Shown: positions 8,209 through 16,085 of the stretch, in pieces | Layout: every line of letters starts with the position of its first letter | Numbering within the stretch: the first letter of the stretch is position 1 | Translations under genes and position numbers: made by a program | Assembly: GCA_038040325.1 (NCBI GenBank) | Contig: JBBPIM010000005.1 | Coordinates: 1-64,000 of the forward strand | Reading direction: 5' to 3' | Length of the DNA: 64,000 nt | Source of the DNA: Mayfieldus profundus | Lineage (GTDB): Bacteria; Actinomycetota; Thermoleophilia; Solirubrobacterales; 70-9 | Notes under the pieces: model-generated | What the model was told of the DNA's origin: nothing | Databases searched by the model: none | The model's input: only the letters and a program-made list of their open reading frames with translations

Positions 8209-8478
8209 ATGGGCTGCTTCCTCGCTCTGCTCGCCCTTCTTTCCCCGCGATTGGCGCTGTTCGGCGTTTGGATCTTCAGCGACCTGCTCAGCCGGGCCTT
8301 CGACAGCTGGCTCGTGCCCTTCCTCGGCTTCTTCCTGCTGCCCTGGACGACGCTCGCCTACGCCGTGATGTGGGCTTCGGCGGACAAGGTCTCCGGTTTG
8401 GAGTGGTTCCTAGTCATCTTCGCCTTCCTCCTCGACCTGGGCTCATACGCGCAAAGCCAGCAAGCCCGCGAAGCCTGA
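8209..8478 (+). CDS. Small conserved actinobacterial membrane protein
   Basis: 89 residues with three hydrophobic segments (MGCFLALLALLSPRLALFGVW, WLVPFLGFFLLPWTTLAYAVM, WFLVIFAFLLDLGSY). The pattern SPR..LF..WIF.D.LSRAFDS.L.P.LGF..LPWTTLAY is shared by small membrane proteins widespread in Actinobacteria whose role is unknown. TAGGGT ends 6 bases before the ATG with no Shine-Dalgarno, so a leaderless message is likely. It is the only plus-strand gene between paralogues B and C. Confidence 0.75.
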   Translation: MGCFLALLALLSPRLALFGVWIFSDLLSRAFDSWLVPFLGFFLLPWTTLAYAVMWASADKVSGLEWFLVIFAFLLDLGSYAQSQQAREA

Positions 8479-8525
8479 GCCCGGATTACTGACATCCCCG
8501 GGGCCTCTCAGGGGAATTGCCCTGG

Positions 8526-10193
8526 CTACTGCCGCTGGAAGAAGACGGTCAGTTGCGCGAAGTCGGTCGCGCCGGCCGTTCCGCTGAATCTGAGCGGCTG
8601 CTCCTCTCCGGGTTCGTCGAAAGAAGAGGAATTCCCGTTTTCCGCCAGGCACTGGCTGAGCTTGAGCGTGTAGGTGAAGGTATTGCCCGGACTTGACTCC
8701 TGATCGAGCGCTGGGTCAAAGAGTCCCCCCGTGCCGAGGAGTGGGAGCGTCGGGGTGGTCAAGTCCGTGCTGGACAGGGTGTCCTGGGAGCAGCCGTTGG
8801 GGGCGGCGGTCGCGTACGTGAGGTGACCGATATCCACCCATGCGCAAGGTGGCGTATTGAACAGGCATGCCTCCCCCTCAATAGGCTGGCGCTGGGGTCG
8901 CCAGAAGGTCAGCGTCACCACCACGTTCCCGTCCGAACCGGCGGAGACCGGTAACCCGTTGTTCACCGTCCCCGGACCATCCCCGGCAACCGGGTAGGAA
9001 AACTCGGTCGCGCAGTTTCCCGGCGTGCCGGACGCCTTCGCGCAGTTCCCGGCCGTGTCGCTGTAGAAGACCAGCGCCGGGGAGGTGACGAAGACGAAAT
9101 TCAGCATGGCGGGGGACTTGGTCTCCGTGCCGTCACTGGTGACTACCTGGTTCATCCAGTCACCCGTCTTGATCTCGGCGGTGGTGGCCCTGGGGGCGAT
9201 GAAGGATGGCGTCGGCATCGTGCCGAAGCCGTCGCCATCAGTGTCAAACGTCGCGTTGGGCGGGGGCGGGCCGGGGAAAGACAACCCCGGGCCACCGGCG
9301 GAGGCAAGCCCCGTGCCCCCTCTGGTGCAGTAGCTCAGGCCGCCGCTCCACCCGTCCGGGTTATTCGGGTCCGGCTCGCCTCCACAGTCGAGCTCCTCAG
9401 GTTCTGTCAGTGGCGAAAACCTGAGGGCCCCGGAGCTTCGAAGAGCTGTGTCGGCCTGCTGCTGGATCTCCCCCGGGGTCAGGCCGGCCAGCGCGAGTGC
9501 GCTGACGTTCACGGTCTGGTCAAGGCCACAGCACAGGTTCAAAGACGAAGCGATGGGCTGGCAGTAGAAGTTGTTCGGGCCGCAACCCTGAGAGGCCCGA
9601 GCACCGCCCCCGGTCGAGACATCGAGGTTGTCGAGGATCAGGTCGCCGTCGTCGTCGACGTCCAGCGGGTCGGGGACCCCGTCGAGGTCGCGGTCGCCTG
9701 GCGCGCCGCCGCCCGTTTTCTTCGAGCGCACCCGCCCGAACTTGCCGGCGCCGATTGGGATGCCCTTCTTTGCCCGCGCCTTGCGCTTGGCGTCCTGGAA
9801 CTTCCCGGGGAGCGTCCTTTTCACCTTCGCGTAGCCCTTGCCAGCCTTGACCTTGACCTTCCCGAGCTTCGCCCCCGCCTTGATGCCGAGGATCGCCCGC
9901 TTGCGCTTCTTCTTTGTGCCGACCACGATCGGGCCGGCGTAAGTGCCGTCCTTGGCCCGAAGCTGCAGGGTGACGCGCTTGGCTGGGGGGCGGAGCTTGA
10001 ACTTGCGTCCCTTCGGCTGAATTGACTTCGCCTGGCCGCTCTTGGCAAGCGCAAACACCGTGTAGCCGGGCTTGCTGAGCTTGCCGGTGATCGGCTTCTT
10101 GGCCGGCGCCGCGGCTGGGAAGCCCGCGGCGAGAATCCCAACGGAACCAACAGCGCACAACGCTGCGGCTCGGATCTGACCCTTCCTGGTCAT
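8526..10193 (-). CDS. Secreted basic/Asp-loop protein, paralogue C
   Basis: 555 residues from ATG 10193, four bases after the stop of paralogue D, so the two form an operon transcribed D then C. Signal peptide to about residue 30 (GILAAGFPAAAPA), basic domain (KKPITGKLSKPGYTVFAL, GKRKR.AILGIKAGAKLGKV pattern), GDRDLDGVPDPLDVDDDGD. The variable centre is the most Cys-rich of the five (CGPNNFYC, LNLCCG). The DTDGDGFGT loop, SPALVFYSDTAGNC, TFWRPQRQPI and TLKLSQCL follow. It shares an inserted GTPGNCATEFSYPV-type segment with D, which suggests D and C arose by tandem duplication. Confidence 0.85.
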   Translation of the reverse strand: MTRKGQIRAAALCAVGSVGILAAGFPAAAPAKKPITGKLSKPGYTVFALAKSGQAKSIQPKGRKFKLRPPAKRVTLQLRAKDGTYAGPIVVGTKKKRKRAILGIKAGAKLGKVKVKAGKGYAKVKRTLPGKFQDAKRKARAKKGIPIGAGKFGRVRSKKTGGGAPGDRDLDGVPDPLDVDDDGDLILDNLDVSTGGGARASQGCGPNNFYCQPIASSLNLCCGLDQTVNVSALALAGLTPGEIQQQADTALRSSGALRFSPLTEPEELDCGGEPDPNNPDGWSGGLSYCTRGGTGLASAGGPGLSFPGPPPPNATFDTDGDGFGTMPTPSFIAPRATTAEIKTGDWMNQVVTSDGTETKSPAMLNFVFVTSPALVFYSDTAGNCAKASGTPGNCATEFSYPVAGDGPGTVNNGLPVSAGSDGNVVVTLTFWRPQRQPIEGEACLFNTPPCAWVDIGHLTYATAAPNGCSQDTLSSTDLTTPTLPLLGTGGLFDPALDQESSPGNTFTYTLKLSQCLAENGNSSSFDEPGEEQPLRFSGTAGATDFAQLTVFFQRQ

Positions 10194-10197
10194 CGAC

Positions 10198-11883
10198 CTA
10201 GGGCTGTCGCTCGAACAAGACGCCGCCCTGCTGAGTGATGTCGGTCGAATTCGCAGCCGTTGCTTGGAAGGTCAGCCCCAGCGACTCACCCGGCTCCCAG
10301 TTGATCGCCGCGAGACACTGGCTGAGATTCAGGCTGTAGGTGATGGTGTCTGCCGGATTCGCGGCCTGATCGGAGGCCATGTCCCGGAAGTGGCTCTGGT
10401 TGAAGCCCTCAAACGGCTCCAGGTCGGGATCCGTCTCTGTGAACGCGCTCGTCGGGCAGCCGGGGAGAAGGCCGGACTCCCCCTCGACGTACTGGATCAA
10501 CGCCCCATACGTGAGGCCACCCATATCGACCCACCGGCAGGGTGGCACGTCGTCCAGACACGCCTCCCTGTTTTGGCCTTCGCCGATCGGCTGGCGCTGG
10601 GGTCGCCAGAAGGTAAACGTCACCATCACGTCTTGACCGCCAGGGGCTGAGACCGGGAACGCGTTGCCGGGGGTCCCCAGGCCCCCGGGGGCGACCGGGT
10701 AGGAAAACTCCGTCGCGCAGCTGCCCGGCGTGCCGGACGCCTTGGCACAGTTCCCTGCCGTATCGCTGTAAGAGACCAGCGCAGGGACGGTTCCGAACAC
10801 GTACTGAAGCGTGGCGGTGTATGAAGCGCAGAATGGGCTCGTGGTGTCGGGCGGGGGCGGGCATTCACTTTCGGGGGCGCCGGTCGTGACGTGTTCGATC
10901 AGGACGTCGCCAGTGCCGATCTGGTCGATTCGGGCGCCATGGGCGAAGTAAGCGGGGCCGGGAGGCACTGTGCCGAAGCCGTCACCGTCGCCGTCAAAAG
11001 ATGAGGGGAAAGGCACCCCGTCCGAGTGAAAGACGCTCGGTGGGCTGACGAACCTACCGATGCTGCCATTCCTGCGGCAGTAGATAAGTCCCGTGTCGGC
11101 GTCACCGCAGTCGAGCTCGGTTGAGTCGCCGGGCAGGGGTCCGATGCCGAGCCGCCCCACGCTTGGGAGAGCCGGCAGGATCTGCTGATCGATCTGCTCG
11201 GGAGTGAATCCAGCGGCCGCGAACGCATTGGCGTTCACGGACGCCTCGAAAAAGAGCGGGAAATCAGAGCCGGTGTTGAACGTGTTTGCGGCCTGTGACA
11301 CACGAGCGGCGCCGGAGAGCTCGAAGTTGTCGAGTGTTAAGTCGCCGTCGTCGTCGATGTCGAGTGGGTCGGCGACACCGTCGAGGTCACGGTCGCCGGG
11401 GGCGCCCCCCTTGGTGTTCGCCGAGGGCACCCGCCCGAAGTTGCCGGCGCCGATCGGGGCTCCCTTCTTGGCCCGCGCCTTGCGCTTGGCGTCGATCAGC
11501 TTCCTCGGCGGCTTGCGCTTCACTTTCGCGTAGCCCTTGCCGGCCTTGACCTTCACCCTGCCGAGCTTGGCCCCCGCCTTGACGCCGAGGATTGCGCGCT
11601 TTCCCCTCTTCTTGCGCGTAACCACGATCGGGCCGGCGTAGGTGCCGTCCTTTGCCCGCAGGTGCAGGGTCACTCGCTTGGCGGGGGGGCGAAGCTTGAA
11701 TCTGCGCGGATTCGCTCGTGCCGCAGTCGTTTTTCCGTTTGCCGCAAGCGCCAACACGGTGTAGCCGGACTTGCTCAGCTTGCCGGTGATCGGCTTCTTC
11801 GCCGCAACGGCAGGAGCGCTCGCGACCAGCAGCGCAAGGGAGGCCGCGAGGCACGACACACCGACGGCGGTTCCGATCCTCAT
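10198..11883 (-). CDS. Secreted basic/Asp-loop protein, paralogue D
   Basis: 561 residues from ATG 11883 (GAGGGGG nine bases upstream). Starts farther upstream would lie before or at the predicted transcription start. Signal peptide (CLAASLALLVASAPAVA), KKPITGKLSKSGYTVLAL basic domain, GDRDLDGVADPLDIDDDGD, then a variable centre with ELDCGDAD, GLIYC and FDGDGDGFGT. The C-terminal part has PALVSYSDTAGNC, CATEFSYPV, TFWRPQRQPI and SLNLSQCL, ending LFERQP. First gene of a two-gene unit with paralogue C. The basic domain is close to that of the others while the middle is not alignable by eye. Confidence 0.85.
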   Translation of the reverse strand: MRIGTAVGVSCLAASLALLVASAPAVAAKKPITGKLSKSGYTVLALAANGKTTAARANPRRFKLRPPAKRVTLHLRAKDGTYAGPIVVTRKKRGKRAILGVKAGAKLGRVKVKAGKGYAKVKRKPPRKLIDAKRKARAKKGAPIGAGNFGRVPSANTKGGAPGDRDLDGVADPLDIDDDGDLTLDNFELSGAARVSQAANTFNTGSDFPLFFEASVNANAFAAAGFTPEQIDQQILPALPSVGRLGIGPLPGDSTELDCGDADTGLIYCRRNGSIGRFVSPPSVFHSDGVPFPSSFDGDGDGFGTVPPGPAYFAHGARIDQIGTGDVLIEHVTTGAPESECPPPPDTTSPFCASYTATLQYVFGTVPALVSYSDTAGNCAKASGTPGSCATEFSYPVAPGGLGTPGNAFPVSAPGGQDVMVTFTFWRPQRQPIGEGQNREACLDDVPPCRWVDMGGLTYGALIQYVEGESGLLPGCPTSAFTETDPDLEPFEGFNQSHFRDMASDQAANPADTITYSLNLSQCLAAINWEPGESLGLTFQATAANSTDITQQGGVLFERQP

Positions 11884-11932
11884 TGCCGTCAGCCCCCTCG
11901 GGTAGCGCAGGAACGCCATCTGATCTGCAGCG

Positions 11933-11961
11933 ATCGTACGCCCTGTTACAAGGCGCGTCAA
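11933..11961 (-). promoter_or_regulatory. Promoter of the D-C operon
   Basis: Minus-strand TTGACG (11961-11956) and TACGAT (11938-11933) with a 17-base spacer; best -35 match of the set. TCAATC..CATTTG.CGGTA upstream is also shared with the paralogue A promoter region. Confidence 0.7.
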
Positions 11962-11994
11962 TCGCCATTTGCCGGTAAGGGCCTAACCGCCTGA

Positions 11995-12036
11995 TGGGCC
12001 GGGCAGGATTCGAACCTGCGACCGACGGATTATAAG
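11995..12036 (-). repeat. tRNA-Met 3' half with integrase-tail-like flank
   Basis: A tRNA-Met 3' half ending at the anticodon loop; the loop reads TTATAA, so the CAU anticodon is mutated. The flank to 12175 lacks the CAAGGAGTTCG arm but contains, on the minus strand, GGGCAACGGATGGGCAACG, which would encode the MGNGWAT-like tail also seen beside the copy at 48978. That tail resembles the last residues of actinobacterial tyrosine integrases. Confidence 0.65.
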
Positions 12037-12077
12037 TGGGCCTCAGGAGTTGCGGCTGGTTGCGACTGGTGCCCTTT

Positions 12078-12098
12078 ATCCGCACGCGCCGTGCGGAT
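12078..12098. terminator. Perfect 9-bp hairpin
   Basis: ATCCGCACG, loop CGC, CGTGCGGAT. No U-tract follows on either strand, so it may be a structural or integrase-related element rather than a terminator. Confidence 0.35.
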
Positions 12099-12205
12099 GC
12101 GTGCCTGAACCGTCACGGGGCGACTTGCGGCTCTTGATGGATGGCGCGTTGCCCATCCGTTGCCCACCCGAGCGCCCTTCGCGGCAGGTCAAGGGCGCGA
12201 AATCG

Positions 12206-12397
12206 CTACTCCGACAGCCCGGCGGCTTCGAGGGCCTCCTCACGGTCCGGGAACCACACCGCACGGATGATCTTCTCGTCCCGAATTGTCCAGACAGTCG
12301 CAATGCGATCCTCGACCTCGGCTCCACTCGCGCGTCCGCGTCCGCGTTGGGTCATCACCGAAATGACTTCTCGCTCGCCGGCCTTCATCGAGTTCAT
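12206..12397 (-). pseudogene. SnoaL-like protein, C-terminal fragment next to inverted partner
   Basis: Minus-strand residues EVISVMTQRGRGRASGAEVE, TVWTIRDEKIIRAVWF and EALEAAGLSE are the C-terminal half of a SnoaL-like (NTF2-fold) protein. The missing middle of such a protein (AWTEDFEGWSIEIERLID) is encoded immediately adjacent but on the plus strand, about 12396-12455. The two halves therefore face each other, which suggests a local inversion with its junction near 12370-12396. No start or N-terminal MSQEN segment is present. Confidence 0.6.
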
Positions 12398-12472
12398 GCG
12401 CGCCTGGACGGAAGACTTCGAAGGCTGGTCGATCGAGATCGAGCGGTTGATCGACTTTCCCGGCCCTGAGAG

Positions 12473-13894
12473 CTACTTCGCGACGCCGCGAACCGGCATC
12501 GCTTCGAACTGATACGGGAGGTCGCCCTCCGGGTAACTGACGGTGTCCAGCATCGGGTAGTGGGTCCCGAAGTACTCGTTCATCACGAACCGAAGCGTGT
12601 TGACAACGTTCGGCGGCTTCGGGACCTTCGTCGTGCCGGCCCCGGGGAGCGATAGCGCGAGCAGGCCCTTGATGCGGATGTCCTGCATCGTCCTCTCACC
12701 GATCAGGTCGGGATTGCCCTCGAAGCCCTCGTCGGCCTGGATTACGATCACCGGCGGCGTCTCCGACTTCGACTGGATCGCGTCGACCGCGTCGAGGAGC
12801 ATCTGGCTGATCCCTCGGAGCTGGCCGAGGTAGAGCTTCATGCCGAGGTCGGAGTTCTGGCCTTCCTCTGATTTGTCGGGATTGGTCACGTCCTGGCCGT
12901 TGGCGCCGAAGATGTAGGGCTCGTGGGGCAGCAGGGTGTGGAAGACGACGAACTTCGGCCCGGGCTGGTCGGGCACGGCTTCGAGCTTGGAGAAGACCGA
13001 TTTGATCGCGCCCCGGAAGCGCTCGTCGGTCGAGTCGGGGTTGAAGCCGAGGCTCCCGCCGACCGACCCCAGCACGGTCTGCTCCATCCACAGGGTCCCG
13101 AAGCTGTCGGGGGTGGCAACGAAAGAGATGTCGGGGTTGCCTGCGGGCCAGGTGACCTCGTCGGTGTCCAGTTGGACATAGTCGTAACCGATCGACTCGA
13201 GCAGCTTCCTCGCGCGCGAGTCCGAGATCAGCCTCCGAACGCCCCGGACGTCCTCCGACGTCCTGCCGAGGATCCTCGGCATGCCGTCCATGTAGCCCAT
13301 GTTGAGCGCCGACGCGATGTTGAGCTCGCTATCCGAATAGGGCGCACGGGAGTTGTTCGAGATCAGGAACCCGCGCTGTTTGAGCTGGTCGTAGAACCGG
13401 CTGTTGTCGTAGCCCCAGTACTTCTGCAGCAGGTCGCCGCGGGCGTAGTCGTCGGGGATGATCACGTAGATGTCGGGCAGCTGAGCGTTGCTCGGCTGGG
13501 CCGGGGGGCTGGGGAGCACGTCCCCGGTCCAAAGGCGGGAGTCCGAGGTCGAGATCGCGGGGTGGTTCGCCTGATAGGAGGCGACCTTGATCGCCGGGAC
13601 CAGGACCTGCACCACCGCGTACACGGTCAGGATCAGGGTGAGGTTCCAAAGCTGCCGACGCGTCCTGGCGACGAGGAAGATGGCAACGCCGAAGAGCGCC
13701 AGCCAGATCGCCATGAAGAGCCCCTCGCTCCAGCTGACCTTGTCGAGGTAGATGCCGTAGTAGAAGAAGGCCACGCTGACCAGCGATGCGATCGCGCCGG
13801 CCTTCGGCCCACGCTTGAAGATCAGCAGGAAGACGCCGTAGAGCGCGGCGCCCACCAGGATCGAGATGACGAGCGGCTTCCAGAGGACCCCCAC
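12473..13894 (-). CDS. Membrane-anchored sulfatase-like hydrolase, probably 5'-truncated
   Basis: 473 residues from GTG 13894. Three or four N-terminal helices precede an extracellular sulfatase/phosphatase-superfamily domain (PDIYVIIPDDYAR near residue 142, FHTLLPHEPYIF, VIVIQADEGFEGNP). Related proteins transfer or cleave sulfate or phospho-groups on envelope polymers. The same frame continues upstream without a stop for 47 more codons, to 14035, and encodes another plausible helix (LLPAIAPILFSVYPLLSLFEHN), but it has no ATG, GTG or TTG there. The initiator-tRNA remnant lies just beyond, at 14055. The gene therefore looks cut at its 5' end by an integration event; expression from the internal GTG is uncertain. 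Confidence 0.75.
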   Translation of the reverse strand: MGVLWKPLVISILVGAALYGVFLLIFKRGPKAGAIASLVSVAFFYYGIYLDKVSWSEGLFMAIWLALFGVAIFLVARTRRQLWNLTLILTVYAVVQVLVPAIKVASYQANHPAISTSDSRLWTGDVLPSPPAQPSNAQLPDIYVIIPDDYARGDLLQKYWGYDNSRFYDQLKQRGFLISNNSRAPYSDSELNIASALNMGYMDGMPRILGRTSEDVRGVRRLISDSRARKLLESIGYDYVQLDTDEVTWPAGNPDISFVATPDSFGTLWMEQTVLGSVGGSLGFNPDSTDERFRGAIKSVFSKLEAVPDQPGPKFVVFHTLLPHEPYIFGANGQDVTNPDKSEEGQNSDLGMKLYLGQLRGISQMLLDAVDAIQSKSETPPVIVIQADEGFEGNPDLIGERTMQDIRIKGLLALSLPGAGTTKVPKPPNVVNTLRFVMNEYFGTHYPMLDTVSYPEGDLPYQFEAMPVRGVAK

Positions 13895-14054
13895 CTCGAT
13901 CTCCGTCTCATTGTGCTCGAACAGCGAGAGCAGCGGGTAGACCGAGAAAAGGATCGGGGCGATGGCCGGCAGAAGCCTCCCCCTCAGGGTCGATGATTGA
14001 GTGTCCTCGATAGTGGAGGAACCGTAAGGAAGGCTTTATGAAAACAAGGTGAGA

Positions 14055-14095
14055 AGCGGGGGCGGGATTCGAACCCGCGACCTCCGGGTTATGAG
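14055..14095 (-). repeat. Initiator tRNA-fMet 3' half (att remnant)
   Basis: Minus-strand CTCATAACCCGGAGGTCGCG followed by GGTTCGAATCCCGCCCCCGC is the 3' half of an initiator tRNA (CCCGG anticodon stem, GCGGG/CCCGC T-stem). No 5' half exists. It ends at the same anticodon-loop position as the elongator tRNA-Met remnants, 120 bp from one of them. The rest of 13895-14441 contains only this, the repeat at 14215 and non-coding sequence. Confidence 0.75.
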
Positions 14096-14214
14096 TCGGG
14101 CGCGGGGCTTGCAGTCCGTTACGGATGCCCCCTCGCTCCGGCTTGACTAGGCGAGCCCCCGAGCGTTCCCGCTTTCCGCTTTTGCGGCCGTCGCCGGATG
14201 GCTTGCTAGAGCGA

Positions 14215-14361
14215 TGGGCCGGGGAGGATTCGAACCTCCGACCGACGGATTATGAGTTAGCCGGGGCGCCGTCCAAGGAGTTCGATCCTGCTCAAGGAGT
14301 TCGATCCAGTTCGATTCTGTCCAAGGAGTTCGCTGGAGTGGGGGACAAAATTCGGGACAAA
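14215..14361 (-). repeat. tRNA-Met 3' half plus 105-bp arm, copy 3
   Basis: 14215-14256 matches the 3' half of the intact tRNA-Met at 16602 exactly, including T-stem GGAGG/CCTCC. The arm (14257-14361) has three CAAGGAGTTCG direct repeats starting near 14273, 14294 and 14321 and ends GGGGACAAAATTCGGGACAAA. It lies 81 bp 3' of paralogue E. Confidence 0.8.
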
Positions 14362-14441
14362 GTCGGCGCTTCGACATATGTCCTGGGGACGCACCAGGCC
14401 GAACGCCCCAAGGAACTCGACACATCCCGCGAGCGCCCGCC

Positions 14442-16085
14442 CTACTGCAGCTCGAACGAAACGTGCTGGGAAGCCAAGCCGCCCCCTTCGGCCCCGATGA
14501 TAGGGGCATGAGCGAAGAATTCGAACATCCGAATCCCACCCGAGTTCCAAGCCGAGGCGGAACACTGCGTGAGGTTGAGCGTGTAAGTGAAGGTGTTGGT
14601 TGGACTCGCGGGCCGGTCTGGGGCAGTGTCCGAGAAGCCTTTCGGCGTCCTCGGAATGAGGCTCGGGTCGTCTTCGATGGCTGGAGTGGTCGGGTCGTCT
14701 TCGGAAAAGGCCTCGAGCGGGCAGGGTTCGACGACTGAGTAATCGAGCCCCCCGTTGTCGATCCAGTCGGTCGGCAAGCACAAGCGGTCAGGGTCGCTCG
14801 GTGACGGACATTGTTCTCCGCTGATCGGCCTGCGCTGGGGCCGCCAGAACGTCATAGTCACCACCACGTTCCCGTCCGGACCGGCGGCGACCGGGAGCTC
14901 GTTCGCGAACCCGGGCGGGTAAGGGTAGGTGAGCGTCATGGAATTCCCCGCCGTGTCGTGGTAGGAGACGAGCGCGGGGACGGTGGCGAAGATGTACTTC
15001 AGCATGCCGGTGAGCTCAACGATCTCGGCGCCGCCAGCGTCATAGCCCCGCTCGATCAGCCAGTCACCCGTCGTTATGTCAGCTGTGGTGGCCCCATGGC
15101 TCAGGCCGAAAGCCCCGCGGCCGCCCTGTTGGCCGGGAGGACTGACGAGCGCGCCCAGGCCGTTACCGTCGGGGTCAAACGGCCCGCCGGCCGGGCCGGG
15201 GTACGGGTTGCCATCGAGCCTCCCCGAACCTCCCCGCGTGCAGTAGCCCAGGCCGCCGCTCCACCCGCTTGGGTTGTTCGGGTCAGGAAACCCTCCGCAG
15301 TCGAGCTCGCCGGAGACGACGTCGGGAGGGATCGGGCCCGGAAGGATCGGTACCCCCACCCCGCCGAATTGCTGGAGAGCCGAGTCCACATCGCCGTCGC
15401 TCACGGCCGCTGCGTTTGCGTTCACGGTCTCGGACAGGTCGAGCCCCAAGCTGGAGCTGACCCCGATCTCGTTCGAGGTCTGGGACGCGCGCGCGCCGCT
15501 CGAGCGGTCGATGTCGTCGAGGATCAGATCGCCGTCGTCGTCGATGTCCAGAGAGTCGGGAATGCCGTCGAGGTCACGGTCGCCGGGCGCGCCACCGTGG
15601 GTGTGCCTGGAGCGCACACGCCCGAACCTGCCGGCGCCGATCGGGACTCCATTTTTGGCGCGCGCCTTGCGCTTGACGTCGACGAGCGTCTTGGACAGCT
15701 TTCGCTTGAGCTTGGCGTAGCCCTTGCGGGCCTTGATCTTGACCTTGCCGAGCCTGGCTCCCGCCTTGACGCCGAGGATCGCGCGCTTCCCCTTCTTTTT
15801 TATGCCGATCACGATGGGGCCGGCGTAGGTGCCGTTCTTCGCCCGCAGCTGGAGGGTCACTCGCTTGGCCGGTGGCTTGAGCCTGAACTTGCCGCGCTTC
15901 GCTCGCACCGTTTTCGCATCGCCGCTCGGCGCCAACGCGATCACGTCGTAGCCGGGCTTGCTGAGCTTTCCGGTGATCGGCTTGGTGCGAGCGGCGGCGG
16001 ACGGACAGACGACCAGAAAGGCAAGGGCAGCGGCGACGCACCAAGTGATTCGTCCCGCTGGCCGGTGTCGAAGAGGCGAGCTCAC
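14442..16085 (-). CDS. Secreted basic/Asp-loop protein, paralogue E
   Basis: 547 residues from GTG 16085, which overlaps the stop of the upstream PASTA lipoprotein gene (GTGA), so the two are translationally coupled. Signal peptide to about residue 32 (ALAFLVVCPSAAA), then RTKPITGKLSKPGYDVIAL and the basic domain, GDRDLDGIPDSLDIDDDGD, a variable centre with ELDCGG and GLGYC, FDPDGNGLG in place of the usual second DxDxDGFG loop, PALVSYHDTAGNS, TFWRPQRRPI, TLNLTQCS, ending VSFELQ. It is the only paralogue in an operon with a recognisable partner. Confidence 0.85.
   Translation of the reverse strand: MSSPLRHRPAGRITWCVAAALAFLVVCPSAAARTKPITGKLSKPGYDVIALAPSGDAKTVRAKRGKFRLKPPAKRVTLQLRAKNGTYAGPIVIGIKKKGKRAILGVKAGARLGKVKIKARKGYAKLKRKLSKTLVDVKRKARAKNGVPIGAGRFGRVRSRHTHGGAPGDRDLDGIPDSLDIDDDGDLILDDIDRSSGARASQTSNEIGVSSSLGLDLSETVNANAAAVSDGDVDSALQQFGGVGVPILPGPIPPDVVSGELDCGGFPDPNNPSGWSGGLGYCTRGGSGRLDGNPYPGPAGGPFDPDGNGLGALVSPPGQQGGRGAFGLSHGATTADITTGDWLIERGYDAGGAEIVELTGMLKYIFATVPALVSYHDTAGNSMTLTYPYPPGFANELPVAAGPDGNVVVTMTFWRPQRRPISGEQCPSPSDPDRLCLPTDWIDNGGLDYSVVEPCPLEAFSEDDPTTPAIEDDPSLIPRTPKGFSDTAPDRPASPTNTFTYTLNLTQCSASAWNSGGIRMFEFFAHAPIIGAEGGGLASQHVSFELQ

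Noticed and set aside
11995..12036. A functional tRNA here or at 4239, 6166, 14055, 14215, 48978
   Set aside because: Each lacks the D-arm, the 5' acceptor strand and half of the anticodon arm, so no cloverleaf can form.
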